Origin: Nonomuraea rubra
GTDB taxonomy: Bacteria > Actinomycetota > Actinomycetes > Streptosporangiales > Streptosporangiaceae
DNA length: 64,000 nt
Assembly: GCF_014207985.1 (NCBI RefSeq)
Contig: NZ_JACHMI010000001.1
Span: forward strand, 1,471,001 to 1,535,000
Direction of reading: 5' to 3'
A program made the position numbers and the translations under genes. The notes beneath the pieces were generated by a model that saw only the letters and a program-made list of their open reading frames with translations, was not told where the DNA came from and ran no database searches. Positions 1-9,052 of this stretch are shown here, in pieces. Position 1 is the stretch's first letter. Every line of letters begins with the position of its first letter.

Positions 1-405
1 GGCGACTACGCCAGGGCCAGGCGGGACGTGGAGCGTGGCCTGGCGCTGACGCCCGGCGACGCGTACCTGCTGTGCGTGCTCGGCCAGGTGGAGCTGGCCG
101 AGGAGTGTTACCCGGAGGCGCGCATGGCCTTCGACCAGGCGCTGGAGCTCGATCCCGAGCTGGTGCCCGCCTGGGCGGGCCGGGCAGAGCTGGCGTTCGA
201 GCGGGGTGACCACGAGGCGGCGCTGGCGGACCTGACGCGGGCGCTGAAGCTGGAGGAGTCGGCGGAGCTGCTGTTCAACCGGTCGCTGGTGTACCGGGCG
301 GCCGGCCTGGAGGCGCAGGAGCGGGAGGACCTGCTGAGGGCCGCGGAGCTGGCTCCCGAGGACGAGGACGTCCGGCGGGCCCTCTCCCAGCGCGGCCCGT
401 CCTAG
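1..405 (+). CDS. TPR-repeat protein, 3' end only
   Basis: The frame is open from the first base, so the gene starts before the window; 134 residues are visible. They form about three tetratricopeptide units with the usual alternation of small and aromatic residues (for example the stretch around [18 protein letters not shown]). TPR arrays bind protein partners; no enzymatic domain is visible in this part. The stop codon TAG overlaps, on the opposite strand, the stop of the convergent siderophore ATPase gene (shared CTAG), so the two genes abut with no room for a terminator. Function unknown. Confidence 0.75.
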   Translation, partial: GDYARARRDVERGLALTPGDAYLLCVLGQVELAEECYPEARMAFDQALELDPELVPAWAGRAELAFERGDHEAALADLTRALKLEESAELLFNRSLVYRAAGLEAQEREDLLRAAELAPEDEDVRRALSQRGPS

Positions 406-1202
406 CCGTGGGCGCGGGAGGCGTGGAGCGGGCCGATCGGGACGACCAGCGGCGTGCCGGCCACCGGGTCGGCGATGACCTTGGCGTCCAGCTCGAACAC
501 CTCCCGCAGCAGGTTCTCGGTGAGCACCTCGTGCGGGGTGCCGGAGGCGATCACCCGGCCGTCGCGCATGGCGACCAGGCGGTCGGCGTAGCGCGCGGCC
601 AGGTTGAGGTCGTGCAGGACCATGACCACCGTACGGCCGGCCTCCTCGTGCAGATGCCGGACGAGCTCCAGCACCTCCACCTGGTGCGCCAGGTCCAGGA
701 ACGTGGTCGGCTCGTCGAGCAGCAGCAGGTCCGTGCCCTGGGCCAGGGCCATGGAGATCCACGCCCGCTGCCGCTGCCCGCCCGACAGCTCCTCCAGCGG
801 CCGCTCGGCCAGGTCGGACAGGCCCGTCATGTCGAGCGCCGCCGCGACCGCGCCCTCGTCGTCGGAGGACCACTGCCGGTACCACGTCTGGTGCGGGTGC
901 CGCCCGCGCGCGACCAGGTCGGCGACGGTCAGGCCCTCGGGCGCGGAGGGCGACTGCGGGAGCACGCCGAGGATCTTGGCCACCTCACGGGTGGGGATCC
1001 TGTCGATGCGCTTGCCGTCCAGCAGCACCTCGCCGCCCTGGGGCTTGAGCAGCCGGCCGAGGGCGCGCAGCAGCGTGGACTTGCCGCAGCCGTTCGGGCC
1101 GATGATGGTGGTCACCGTGCCGGCCTCGATGCCGAGGTCGAGCCCGTCCACGATGACGCGGTCGCCGTACCCGAGCTTGACGCCGGCTGCCTGCAGTCTC
1201 AC
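402..1202 (-). CDS. Ferric-siderophore ABC transporter, ATP-binding protein (FecE/FepC type)
   Basis: 266 aa cytoplasmic ATPase energising siderophore-iron import. It has Walker [10 protein letters not shown] near residue 33, signature LSGGQ, Walker B LLLLDEP and the H-loop VLHDLN typical of the FecE/FepC/FhuC family. The GTG start at 1202 overlaps the stop of the upstream permease as GTGA, which fixes the start and indicates translational coupling. It is the last gene of a three-gene operon (two permeases, then ATPase) transcribed leftward from the iron box at 3313. No substrate-binding lipoprotein is encoded in the visible operon, so the binding protein must be elsewhere. Confidence 0.93.
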   Translation of the reverse strand: MRLQAAGVKLGYGDRVIVDGLDLGIEAGTVTTIIGPNGCGKSTLLRALGRLLKPQGGEVLLDGKRIDRIPTREVAKILGVLPQSPSAPEGLTVADLVARGRHPHQTWYRQWSSDDEGAVAAALDMTGLSDLAERPLEELSGGQRQRAWISMALAQGTDLLLLDEPTTFLDLAHQVEVLELVRHLHEEAGRTVVMVLHDLNLAARYADRLVAMRDGRVIASGTPHEVLTENLLREVFELDAKVIADPVAGTPLVVPIGPLHASRAHG

Positions 1203-2236
1203 TTTCGCGACCTCCAGATCAGGTGGATCAGGTACGGGGCGCCCAGCACGGCCGTGACGATGCCGACGGGCAGCTCGATGGGGGAGAAGGCGGTCCTGGC
1301 GATCAGGTCGGCGGCCGTGGTCAGCACGGCGCCGACGACCGCCGAGCTCAGCAGCGGCGGCCGGCCCGAGCGCACCAGGCGCAGCGCGATCTGCGGCGAG
1401 GCCAGGGCCACGAACGCGACCGGCCCGGCGGACGCGACGGCCACGGCGGCCAGCAGCACGGCGGCCAGGATCAGCAGGGCGCGGGACAGGTTCAGGCGGA
1501 TGCCGAGCCCGGTGACCGTGTCGTCGCCGAAGCGCAGGGCGTCGAGCGAGCGGGTGCCGAGCAGGGTCAGCGGCACCAGGACGGCCAGGGCCAGCGCCGT
1601 GGGCGTCACGTGCTCCCAGCCGCGCCCGTTGAGCGAGCCGCTGATCCAGACCATGGCCCTGGCGGTGTCGTTGACGTCGCCGATGGTCAGCAGCCAGAAC
1701 TTGACGTTGGTGAACACGGCGGCCACGCCGATGCCGACCAGCACCAGGCGGTAGCCGTCCAGGCCGCGCCGCCACGCCAGGCCGTACACGATCGCGGCGC
1801 CGGCCAGGCCGCCGAGCAGGGCGAGCAGCGGGATGCCGAGGGTGGCCAGCAGGCCGCCGGCGGTGCCGTACGCGGTGCCGGCGGCCACCAGCCCGGCCAC
1901 CACGGTGACGGAGGCGCCGGTGGTGACGCCGAGGATCTCGGGGCTGGCCAGCGGGTTGCGGGCGATCGACTGGATGATCGCGCCCGACAGCGCGAGCGCG
2001 GCGCCGACCAGGGCGCCGGTGAGCGCGCGGGGCAGGCGCAGCTCCATGATGACGAAGTGGGCGGCGGCGTCGGCGTCGAACGTGCCGGAGAGCACCTCGG
2101 GCAGCGTCAGCTCGATCTCGCCGATGCGCATGTTCAGGGCCATGAGCAGGACCAGCAGGGCGAGCCCCGCCACGGTGAGCGTGACACCGCGTGGCCGTAC
2201 CCGCCAGGAGACGGCGGACATCCGTAGGGTCGTCAC
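1199..2236 (-). CDS. FecCD-family siderophore permease (second subunit)
   Basis: 345 aa integral membrane protein of the BtuC/FecCD family (about ten hydrophobic segments, the usual length). Recognisable family stretches are the early [20 protein letters not shown] and the [15 protein letters not shown] segment following the third helix. It pairs with the 2233-3267 permease to make the heterodimeric channel. The GTG start at 2236 overlaps the upstream stop by four bases (GTGA), and its own stop overlaps the ATPase start the same way, so the three cistrons are coupled. Confidence 0.92.
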   Translation of the reverse strand: MTTLRMSAVSWRVRPRGVTLTVAGLALLVLLMALNMRIGEIELTLPEVLSGTFDADAAAHFVIMELRLPRALTGALVGAALALSGAIIQSIARNPLASPEILGVTTGASVTVVAGLVAAGTAYGTAGGLLATLGIPLLALLGGLAGAAIVYGLAWRRGLDGYRLVLVGIGVAAVFTNVKFWLLTIGDVNDTARAMVWISGSLNGRGWEHVTPTALALAVLVPLTLLGTRSLDALRFGDDTVTGLGIRLNLSRALLILAAVLLAAVAVASAGPVAFVALASPQIALRLVRSGRPPLLSSAVVGAVLTTAADLIARTAFSPIELPVGIVTAVLGAPYLIHLIWRSRK

Positions 2237-3267
2237 AGGCGTACGGGCTTTCTGCGGCGGACCAGGGCGACGAAGAACGGGGCGCCGAGCAGCGCGAGCA
2301 CCACGCCGACCTCCAGCTCGCCCGGCGGGGCGACGACGCGGCCGATGACGTCGGCGATCAGCAGCAGACCCGCGCCGACCAGCCCCGAGTACGGCAGCAG
2401 CCACCGGTGGTCGTTGCCCGACAGGGGGCGCGCCAGGTGCGGCACGATGAGCCCGACGAACGCCAGCGAGCCGCACGCGGCGACGGCCGCGCCCGACAGC
2501 AGCGTGACGGCGGCGACGCCGATGGTCCTGGTCCTGGCGATGTTCTGGCCGAGGCTGCGGGCCACGTCCTCGCCGAGGGAGAGCGCGTTGAGCCCGGGGG
2601 CGTTCACCAGCGCGAGCACCAGCCCGGCGAGCACGAAGGGGAGCACCTGCCAGACCACGTCGGCGCCCCTGGAGGCGATCGAGCCGGCCTGCCAGAAGCG
2701 GAACACGTCCATCGCCTGCTCGTCCAGCAGCACGATGGTCGAGGTCAGGGCGTAGAGCAGGGCGCTGACGGCGGTGCCCGCGAGCGCGAGGGTGACCGGG
2801 GTGGGGCCGCTCCTGCCGCCTACCATGCCGAGCGCGAACACGGCCACGCTGGCGACCAGGGCGCCCGCCAGGCCGTACCAGATGTAGGCGAGCAGGCTGG
2901 AGGCGCCGAGCAGGATGATCGAGGCCACCATCGCGAACGCCGCCCCCTGCGTGACGCCGAGCAGGCCGGGGTCGGCGAGCGGGTTGCGCGTGTGGCCCTG
3001 CATGAGCGCGCCCGCCACGCCGAGCGCGATCCCCGCCAGGACGCCCAGGGCGGTCCTGGGCAGGCGCAGGGAGCGGATGACGAGGTCGTTCTCGGTGCCG
3101 GTGGGGGAGGTGAGCGCGTGCCAGGCGTCGGCGAGCGGCACGGACTTGGAGCCGATCGTGACGCTCAGCACGATCGCCACCGCCACGCAGGCGAGCAGCG
3201 CGAGCAGCACGGTGACGCGGCGGTGACGGAGGCCATGCAGACGAGGGGCGACGGCGGTTGCGCTCAC
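2233..3267 (-). CDS. FecCD-family siderophore permease (first subunit)
   Basis: 344 aa polytopic membrane protein, first gene of the siderophore importer operon. It shows the family hallmarks [20 protein letters not shown] and the [15 protein letters not shown] loop. The ATG at 3267 follows AGGAGGAC on the coding strand with good spacing, so this is a canonically initiated leadered message. The DtxR-type box at 3313-3331 lies just upstream, so expression should be repressed by iron-loaded DtxR/IdeR-type regulator (inference from motif). Exact siderophore unknown. Confidence 0.92.
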   Translation of the reverse strand: MSATAVAPRLHGLRHRRVTVLLALLACVAVAIVLSVTIGSKSVPLADAWHALTSPTGTENDLVIRSLRLPRTALGVLAGIALGVAGALMQGHTRNPLADPGLLGVTQGAAFAMVASIILLGASSLLAYIWYGLAGALVASVAVFALGMVGGRSGPTPVTLALAGTAVSALLYALTSTIVLLDEQAMDVFRFWQAGSIASRGADVVWQVLPFVLAGLVLALVNAPGLNALSLGEDVARSLGQNIARTRTIGVAAVTLLSGAAVAACGSLAFVGLIVPHLARPLSGNDHRWLLPYSGLVGAGLLLIADVIGRVVAPPGELEVGVVLALLGAPFFVALVRRRKPVRL

Positions 3268-3312
3268 CCAGGTCCTCCTCAGCTGTGCCTCGTTCCGCTG
3301 AAGTATGACAGC

Positions 3313-3331
3313 TTAGGCTCGCCTTACCTAA
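3313..3331. promoter_or_regulatory. DtxR/IdeR-type iron box
   Basis: The 19-bp sequence TTAGGCTCGCCTTACCTAA matches the actinobacterial iron-box consensus TTAGGTTAGSCTAACCTAA at 16 of 19 positions. It lies 46 bp upstream of the permease start at 3267. It overlaps the stop codon of the upstream gene (stop at 3328-3330), so the operator is built into the 3' end of that gene. Confidence 0.8.
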
Positions 3332-4410
3332 TTCGAGTGCAGGAAACTGCGCAGGTCCGCCAGGTGGGGCTCGATGTCCAGGCCCTGGTCCGCCAGCCAC
3401 TGGGGGTTGCCGTACGTGCCCCTGTACCGGTCGCCGCTGTCGCACACCAGGGTCACGATGCTGCCCTGCTCGCCCGCCTCGCGCAGCTCCTGGACGAGGT
3501 CCACGCAGGCCGCCAGGTTCGTGCCCGTGGAGCCGCCGACGTCCAGGCCGGTCACCTCGCGGGCCCAGTGCATGGCGGCGATCGAGCGGGCGTCCGGCAC
3601 GGCGATCATGCGGTCGATGACCATGGGCTGGAACGAGGGCTCCACGCGGGGGCGGCCGATGCCCTCGATCCGCGAGCCGCGCGCGGTCACGGTGGCGTCG
3701 CCCGAGGTCCAGCCCGGGTAGAAGGCCGAGCCTTCCGGATCCACGACCGCCAGGCGGGTGGCGTGGCGGCGGTAGCGGATGTAGCGGCCGATGGTGGAGG
3801 AGGTGCCGCCGGTGCCGGCGCCGACCACGATCCAGGCAGGTTCCGGGTGGGGTTCGAGGGAGAGCTGGGAGAAGATGGACTCGGCGATGTTGTTGTTGCC
3901 GCGCCAGTCGGTGGCCCGCTCGGCGTAGGTGAACTGGTCCATGAAGTGGCCGCCGGTCTCGGCGGCCAGGCGGTGGGACTCGTCGTAGATGGCACGCGGG
4001 TCGTCGACCAGGTGACACTTGCCGCCGTAGAACTCGATGAGGTGGATCTTCTCCGGCGACGTGGCCGCCGGCATGACCGCGATGAACGGCAGGCCGAGCA
4101 GGCGGGCGAAGTACGCCTCGCTGACGGCCGTGGAGCCGCTGGAGGCCTCCACGATCGTCGTGGACGGGCCGATCCAGCCGTTCGCGAGACCGTACAGGAA
4201 TAGGGAGCGGGCCAGCCGGTGTTTCAGTGAACCTGTTGGGTGCACCGACTCGTCTTTCAAGTAGAGGTTTACGCCCCAGTGCGAGGGAAGCGGAAAGACG
4301 TGCAGATGTGTGTCGCAACTACGGTTGGCATCGGCCTCGACCTTGCGTATGGCCTCAGCCACCCAGCGGCGTGTACCCGAATGGTGCCGGTCCACGAATC
4401 TCATCCTCAT
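3328..4410 (-). CDS. PLP-dependent cysteine synthase-fold enzyme, Cds1-like (L-cysteine desulfhydrase candidate)
   Basis: 360 aa fold-type II PLP enzyme. Lys63 in [11 protein letters not shown] is the Schiff-base lysine; SSGSTA (90-94) holds the substrate carboxylate; GAGTGGTSS (198-206) is the phosphate loop. Sequence and length fit the actinobacterial family that includes mycobacterial Cds1 (cysteine to pyruvate, ammonia and sulfide) rather than CysK/CysM; the assignment rests on my memory of the family. Two in-frame ATGs (4410, 4404) are possible; a TAGCGT hexamer sits six bases before the second. The gene is divergent from a SigR-like thiol-stress sigma factor, which would suit a cysteine/sulfide role. 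The iron box of the next operon overlaps its stop. Confidence 0.8.
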   Translation of the reverse strand: MRMRFVDRHHSGTRRWVAEAIRKVEADANRSCDTHLHVFPLPSHWGVNLYLKDESVHPTGSLKHRLARSLFLYGLANGWIGPSTTIVEASSGSTAVSEAYFARLLGLPFIAVMPAATSPEKIHLIEFYGGKCHLVDDPRAIYDESHRLAAETGGHFMDQFTYAERATDWRGNNNIAESIFSQLSLEPHPEPAWIVVGAGTGGTSSTIGRYIRYRRHATRLAVVDPEGSAFYPGWTSGDATVTARGSRIEGIGRPRVEPSFQPMVIDRMIAVPDARSIAAMHWAREVTGLDVGGSTGTNLAACVDLVQELREAGEQGSIVTLVCDSGDRYRGTYGNPQWLADQGLDIEPHLADLRSFLHSN

Positions 4411-4652
4411 ACGCTATCCCATGTGACTCTCGCCACTATTCCTACAAAATTGGGTGGGTAGTGTTATGATAATGAGACTTGTCCGGCCGTGGACGTGACC
4501 ACGCACGCCGCGAGCAGATGGACGATCAACCCCTTCTGACCAAGGCGGAGTCTCTAACGCGTCCCTTACCTGGGACTTGCGAAGATAGAACCGCTGTCAG
4601 GCGGCTTGTGCCGATTACGGGGGATAGCGCAAGGGGGAATGAATTGATCACT

Positions 4653-5237
4653 ATGACCGATGAGCAGCGCCAGGACTGGTTCGAGCGCGATGTCGTGCCC
4701 GTGACGTCGCAGCTGTTCGCCTCCGCCATGCGCCTGACCCGTAACACAGCCGACGCCGAGGACCTGGTGCAGGAGACGGTGGCCAAGGCCTACACGTCGT
4801 ACCACCAGTTCCGCGAGGGCACCAACCTCAAGGCGTGGCTCCACCGGATCCTGACCAACAACTTCATCAACGACTACCGCAAGAAGCAGCGCTCGCCGAA
4901 GCTGTCCGCCGCCGAGGACATCGAGGACTGGCAGCTGCACGCCGCCGAGTCGCACAGCTCGACGGGCCTGCGGTCGGCCGAGACCGAGGCGCTCGACCGG
5001 CTGCCCGACAGCGTCGTGATGAACGCCCTCCGCTCGCTCCCCGAGGACTTCCGCGTGGCCGTCTACCTGGCCGACGTCGAGGGGTTCGCCTACAAGGAGA
5101 TCGCCGAGCGCATGGGCACGCCCATCGGCACCGTGATGTCGCGGCTGCACCGTGGCCGCCGCCAGCTCAGGGGCATGCTGGAGGAGTACGCCCGCGAGGA
5201 GGGCGCCGTGCGCCTGCCCGCGCAGCGTGCCGCCTAG
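4653..5237 (+). CDS. ECF RNA polymerase sigma factor, SigR-like
   Basis: 194 aa from the ATG at 4653. Region 2 is clear ([20 protein letters not shown], then [20 protein letters not shown]), followed by the SigR-specific [20 protein letters not shown] linker and region 4 ([20 protein letters not shown], then [18 protein letters not shown]). SigR homologues control the thiol-oxidative stress response and are held by the zinc anti-sigma factor RsrA; no rsrA follows here. Start is ambiguous: AAGGGGG at 4631 lies well placed for a TTG at 4644, and the frame stays open to a TTG at 4479, giving a 58-residue extension. The AT-rich interval 4411-4478 (TATGAT at 4465) should hold the promoter shared with the divergent gene. 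Confidence 0.9.
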   Translation: MTDEQRQDWFERDVVPVTSQLFASAMRLTRNTADAEDLVQETVAKAYTSYHQFREGTNLKAWLHRILTNNFINDYRKKQRSPKLSAAEDIEDWQLHAAESHSSTGLRSAETEALDRLPDSVVMNALRSLPEDFRVAVYLADVEGFAYKEIAERMGTPIGTVMSRLHRGRRQLRGMLEEYAREEGAVRLPAQRAA

Positions 5238-6142
5238 TCCCCCATGCTGAGATGGAGGCGGACGCGCAGCAGCCCGTCCTCCGCCCGTAACTCCACCAGG
5301 TCGCAGAGCTGCCTGCTGATCCAGAGCCCGTATCCCCGTGGGGATTCGGGCTCTGGTGGTATGTAGCCGGGTAACGGGTCGTCGAGCGCGCCTCCCGGGT
5401 CGGCGATCTCGCACACCAGCTCGCCGTCGCCGGTCCACATCGTGATCGTGCCGTACCCGGCCCCGTGCTCGACGCTGTTGGCGGCGATCTCGGACACGCT
5501 GATCACCAGCGAGGTGATGAGGTTGCGGTCCATGCCGGCGGCTCTGGCGTAGTCGCCGACGCTCTGGCGCAGCCGCTTCAGCTCCCTGGCGGTGAAGCGG
5601 AAGGTGCCGGCGTCGCCGGGCGGCTCGGGCAGCGGGGCCCTGTCGTCGTGCAGCACCAGCTCGTGCGGCTCGACGAACCGGCTGCTGGTCATCTCGCCGT
5701 CGGAGCCGAGCAGCACGGGGTGGTTGACCGGGCCGTAGTGGAGCACGGTCTCCGGGACGTGGCGCAGGTCGTACAGGCAGAGCATGACGACCGCCGTCGC
5801 GCGGAGCGCGGCGTTGATCACGGAGTCGCAGCGGATGAGCTCCCTGACCTGGCGCCGGCTCATGCCCGTCCAGCTCGGTTCGCCGATCACCAGGGTGCGG
5901 CGGCCGCGGGTGTACTCGTGGTAGGCGGCCAGCATCCGGTACGGATGGTCGTACCAGGAGGCGGGCACCCGGCTGTCGACGTCCTCGAAGTCGCGCCCGA
6001 GCGCCTCGCGCAGCTGGGCCAGCCTGGCGGCGCCGGTGACCACCAGCACCCGCCTGCCCTCGTCCAGCGCGGCCCGCACCCGCGGCACGGCAAGATCCAG
6101 AAAGCACTCATCAGAGTCGTACGGCACGGCCACGTGCTTCAA
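5234..6142 (-). CDS. RsbA-like regulator: MEDS sensory domain plus anti-sigma HATPase domain
   Basis: About 302 aa. The N-terminal half ([20 protein letters not shown] onward) is a MEDS/DcmR-type sensory domain; the C-terminal part has a GHKL ATPase with N-box [12 protein letters not shown]1 box DPGGALDD and G2 RGYGLWI, as in RsbW/SpoIIAB-type serine kinases. Such proteins are usually soluble anti-sigma or anti-anti-sigma regulators. Start uncertain: the TTG at 6142 aligns with family N-termini, with GTG codons at 6169 and 6178 upstream. It is convergent with the sigma gene, sharing four bases (5234-5237), and sits 55 bp after the EamA gene. No partner sigma-B-like factor is adjacent. Confidence 0.8.
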   Translation of the reverse strand: MKHVAVPYDSDECFLDLAVPRVRAALDEGRRVLVVTGAARLAQLREALGRDFEDVDSRVPASWYDHPYRMLAAYHEYTRGRRTLVIGEPSWTGMSRRQVRELIRCDSVINAALRATAVVMLCLYDLRHVPETVLHYGPVNHPVLLGSDGEMTSSRFVEPHELVLHDDRAPLPEPPGDAGTFRFTARELKRLRQSVGDYARAAGMDRNLITSLVISVSEIAANSVEHGAGYGTITMWTGDGELVCEIADPGGALDDPLPGYIPPEPESPRGYGLWISRQLCDLVELRAEDGLLRVRLHLSMGD

Positions 6143-6197
6143 CGACTCACCATCGGAACGTGCCCGCACAGGGCGCACGGGCGAAACGTAGCAAGCG

Positions 6198-7037
6198 CTA
6201 GAGGTGCTGCGCAACGGCTATGAGCGCCACTGCGGCGAGCGCGCATACCACGCCGATCACCTGGACGGCCCGCAGCCGCTCCCCGAGCACGCGGTTGGCC
6301 AGCAGCAGCGTGCTGGCGGGGTAGAGCGAGACCAGCACGGCGACCAGGCTGAGCAACCCGTCACGCTGCGCCAGGAGGAAGAGCACGTTCGCCGCCATGT
6401 CGAGCACACCGGCCGCCACGATGATCCGCAGCGAGCCGGCGCCGGGCTTGAGCGCGCGCCGGGTCAGCAGCGCCAGCAGGGCCACCGTGGACACCGACGA
6501 CAGCCGCGCGCCGACCAGCGGCCACAGGCCCGCCTCGTGCGGCGCCATGGCCAGCAGGATGTAGAAGCCGCCGAACCCGGCGCCCGCGGCCAGCGCGGTC
6601 AGCACCGAGGAGAGCGAGCCGTGCCCGCCGCCCGAGCTGTCCTGGCTGATCAGCAGCACCGCGCCGAGCGCGAGCAGAACTCCCACCAGGGCCCAGACCT
6701 GCGGCCGCTCGCCCGTCGCCAGCCCGAACAGCACGGGCAGCGCGGCCGAGGTGACGGCGGTCGTCGGGGCCACCACCGACATGACGCCCGTGGCCAGGGA
6801 CCGGTAGAACAGCACCAGGCCGGCGGCCCCCGACAGCCCCGCGGCCAAGCCCCAGGCCAGCGCCGGGTCGCTGTAGGCGCCGGGCAGCAGCGGCAGCAGG
6901 CCGAGGATCAGGGCCAGGCCGGCGAGCTGCGAGAGCACGACGACGGAGAGCACCTGCGTGCGCCGCGTGGCCAGGCCGCCGAAGAAGTCCGCCGTGCCGT
7001 ACACGATCGCGCAGGCGGTGGCCAGGAGCACCGTCAC
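6198..7037 (-). CDS. EamA/DMT-family transporter
   Basis: 279 aa with about ten hydrophobic helices in two repeats (starts MTVLLATACAIVYGTADFFG; second half TALAAGAGFGGFYILLA), the usual EamA layout of the drug/metabolite transporter superfamily. Likely an exporter of amino acids or small metabolites; substrate unknown. The GTG start at 7037 has GAGGGGAG six bases upstream. It is divergent from an XRE-cupin regulator at 7130, a pairing common for regulator-controlled amino-acid exporters, so the regulator probably controls it. Confidence 0.88.
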   Translation of the reverse strand: MTVLLATACAIVYGTADFFGGLATRRTQVLSVVVLSQLAGLALILGLLPLLPGAYSDPALAWGLAAGLSGAAGLVLFYRSLATGVMSVVAPTTAVTSAALPVLFGLATGERPQVWALVGVLLALGAVLLISQDSSGGGHGSLSSVLTALAAGAGFGGFYILLAMAPHEAGLWPLVGARLSSVSTVALLALLTRRALKPGAGSLRIIVAAGVLDMAANVLFLLAQRDGLLSLVAVLVSLYPASTLLLANRVLGERLRAVQVIGVVCALAAVALIAVAQHL

Positions 7038-7060
7038 CGTTGATCTCCCCTCGGTTCAAT

Positions 7061-7128
7061 GGAGTGCACTGCCAGTACAACACAAAGAGTACATTCCACT
7101 GCAAATCCATTTCACTAGACTGCACTCC
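7061..7128. promoter_or_regulatory. Divergent regulatory region with inverted repeat
   Basis: A perfect inverted repeat GGAGTGCA (7061-7068) and TGCACTCC (7121-7128) brackets an AT-rich centre that also contains the direct repeat AGTACA (near 7074 and 7089). A TAGACT hexamer at 7116 ends eight bases before the ATG of the XRE-cupin gene. This is a plausible binding region for that regulator, controlling both itself and the divergent exporter. Confidence 0.45.
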
Positions 7129-7129
7129 C

Positions 7130-7741
7130 ATGGAAGATCCGGAGCTGATCACGCAGGCCATCGCGAACAACGTCCGCGCCCAGCGCGCGCACCGCGGGCT
7201 GACGCTCGACGCGCTGGCCGCCAGGTCGGGCGTGAGCAGGGGCATGCTGGTCCAGGTCGAGCAGGGGCGGACGAACCCCAGCGTCTCCACGCTGACCCGG
7301 ATCGCCTCGGCGCTCGGCGTCACCGTGGCGAGGCTGGTCGAGGTGGCCGACGTGCCGATGGTGCGGGTGGTGGACAAGGCGGACGTGGTCGCGTTCCGCC
7401 AGGGGAACGGCGAGGCGCGGCTGCTGGTCGGCGCGGACGTGCCGATGATCCTGGAGCTGTGGGACTGGCGGCTGGCGCCGGGCGAGCACCACGACGGCGA
7501 CGCCCACCCGGCCGGCACCCGCGAGATGCTGACGGTGCTGGAGGGGGAGCTGACGCTCACGGTGTACGGCAAGAGTCACGTGATAGGCAAGGACGATGCC
7601 GTGCTCTTCACCGCCGACCGCCCCCACCGGTACGCGAACAGGGGAGAGGTCGAGCTCAGGTTCGTGATGGTGGTGGCCGAGCCGCGCGAGCCACACGACT
7701 CCCGCTATCCTCTGGACTCGCAGGAGTCGCGTGACCAATAA
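7130..7741 (+). CDS. XRE-family transcriptional regulator with C-terminal cupin domain
   Basis: 203 aa. Residues about 10-65 form an XRE helix-turn-helix (VRAQRAHRGLTLDALAARSG, then VSRGMLVQVEQGRTNPSVST). Residues about 100-185 form a small cupin barrel (GEHHDGDAHPAGTREMLTVL with the downstream PHRYANRGE motif). This class senses small molecules through the cupin and regulates neighbouring transporters or catabolic genes. ATG 7130 was chosen over upstream in-frame codons because a TAGACT -10-like hexamer ends eight bases before it and no coding-like sequence precedes it. Divergent from the EamA transporter. Confidence 0.9.
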   Translation: MEDPELITQAIANNVRAQRAHRGLTLDALAARSGVSRGMLVQVEQGRTNPSVSTLTRIASALGVTVARLVEVADVPMVRVVDKADVVAFRQGNGEARLLVGADVPMILELWDWRLAPGEHHDGDAHPAGTREMLTVLEGELTLTVYGKSHVIGKDDAVLFTADRPHRYANRGEVELRFVMVVAEPREPHDSRYPLDSQESRDQ

Positions 7742-7890
7742 GCGCGAAAGCCCCCCTGATCACCCCCCGGAGTTTCATGATTACTCCATGTCTTGGACGG
7801 CTGATGCCCGTTGCTGGGTACATCCCTTGTGTGCGGTGAACGCCAGCGACGATCACCGCGTTGCTGCGGCACGTCGGCAGGGGGTGGCGG

Positions 7891-8196
7891 GTGAGTGAGG
7901 CCCGAGCGGCGACGGAGAAACTCCACGCGGAGCTTCATGGTCTGGGCGTCACCAGCGCGTACGAGATGGGCGACGACGAGACCATCTCCGTATGGATCGG
8001 CCTGGTCGTCCGCTACAGGGATGGTTTTTACCGGTGGCAGGAAGGGCCGGTGAAACGTCGGCATCTGGGTACGGATCCGGTCGGATGTGCCATGCGCGTG
8101 GCGCGCCGCTACCAGGAATTGCAGGCGGATATCCCACTCTGGTGGGATGACCTGGCCAGGGAGCTGCGGGGGGTACCGGTCCAGGATTATCCGTAG
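7891..8196 (+). CDS. Conserved small hypothetical protein
   Basis: 101 aa from GTG 7891, which follows AGGGGG (7879-7884) at good spacing. The protein is soluble, has no signal peptide, and contains several tryptophans (VWIGLVV, RWQEGPVKRRHLG, IPLWWDDLAREL). I do not recognise a named domain; the style matches small actinomycete-specific proteins of unknown role. It stands alone, followed after 30 bp by the deacetylase gene on the same strand. Confidence 0.65.
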   Translation: MSEARAATEKLHAELHGLGVTSAYEMGDDETISVWIGLVVRYRDGFYRWQEGPVKRRHLGTDPVGCAMRVARRYQELQADIPLWWDDLARELRGVPVQDYP

Positions 8197-8226
8197 GCCC
8201 CCGCATGCGGCGTTTCGGGGGGAAGC

Positions 8227-9021
8227 ATGCGCGTATGGGCCTTGCCGCTGGCCCTAGTCGCCCTGGTGAGCTGCGTGACACAGTCGGTGCCGCGCCGCCA
8301 GCAGCAGGCCAGGGTGCAGATCGTGCCGCCGAGGCCGGTCGTCGTCGATCCCGTGGCGCTCGCCAAACGGCTGAGAGCGATGCAGCCGGGCTGGCCGGCC
8401 AGCCGCAAGTTCGACTGCGCCCGGCTCAAGTGCGTGGCTCTGACCTTCGACGACGGCCCAGGGGAGCACACCGGGCGGCTGCTGGACATGCTGAGCCGGC
8501 GGGACGTGCGGGCCACGTTCTTCGTCATCGGGCAGATGGTCGCCGCCGACAAGGGCGGGCACACGGTCCGGCGCATCGTGGACGAGGGCCACGAGATCGG
8601 CAACCACTCCTGGAGCCACCCGCCGCTCGCCGAGCTGCCGCACGAGGAGCTCAAGAAGGAGCTCAAGCACACCGAGGACATCGTGCAGCGGCTCACCGGG
8701 GTGCGGATGCGGGTGATGCGGCCGCCGTACGGGTCCACCGACGAGGACGTCGCGGCCGAGACGCGCCGCGAGGGCCTGGCCCAGATCCTGTGGAACGTCG
8801 ACACCCTCGACTGGCAGGACCGGGTCGCCGCCACCGTGGCCAAGCGGGCGGGCGCCGCCAAACCCGGCTCGATCGTCCTGCTGCACGACATCCACCGCAG
8901 CACGGTGGACGCCGTCCCGGCGATGCTCGACACGCTCGGCAAGAAGGGGTACACGTTCGTCACCGTGTCGGAGCTGTACGGCAAGACGCCCGCGCCGGGC
9001 CTGACGTACACCGCCCGCTGA
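8227..9021 (+). CDS. Polysaccharide deacetylase lipoprotein (NodB homology, CE4)
   Basis: 264 aa. An N-terminal signal ends in a lipobox-like LVSC (Cys16), suggesting a cell-surface lipoprotein. The NodB domain carries all CE4 motifs: TFDDGP (73-78, Asp75/Asp76), HSWSHP (His127, His131 as metal ligands), RPPYG, NVDTLDW and the late LLHD. It should remove acetyl groups from N-acetylglucosamine-containing glycans, probably peptidoglycan. GGGGGGAAGC precedes the ATG. No partner gene is evident; the downstream DUF2461 gene has its own promoter. Confidence 0.92.
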   Translation: MRVWALPLALVALVSCVTQSVPRRQQQARVQIVPPRPVVVDPVALAKRLRAMQPGWPASRKFDCARLKCVALTFDDGPGEHTGRLLDMLSRRDVRATFFVIGQMVAADKGGHTVRRIVDEGHEIGNHSWSHPPLAELPHEELKKELKHTEDIVQRLTGVRMRVMRPPYGSTDEDVAAETRREGLAQILWNVDTLDWQDRVAATVAKRAGAAKPGSIVLLHDIHRSTVDAVPAMLDTLGKKGYTFVTVSELYGKTPAPGLTYTAR

Positions 9022-9052
9022 CCTGTCGGTGCGGCGTGGCACTCTTGTCGGC

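Noticed and set aside
4432..4475. SigR-type promoter (GGAAT-18-GTT) for the Cds1-like gene or autoregulation
   Set aside because: GGAAT is present on the minus strand but no GTT falls at 18-19 bp, so the motif is incomplete.
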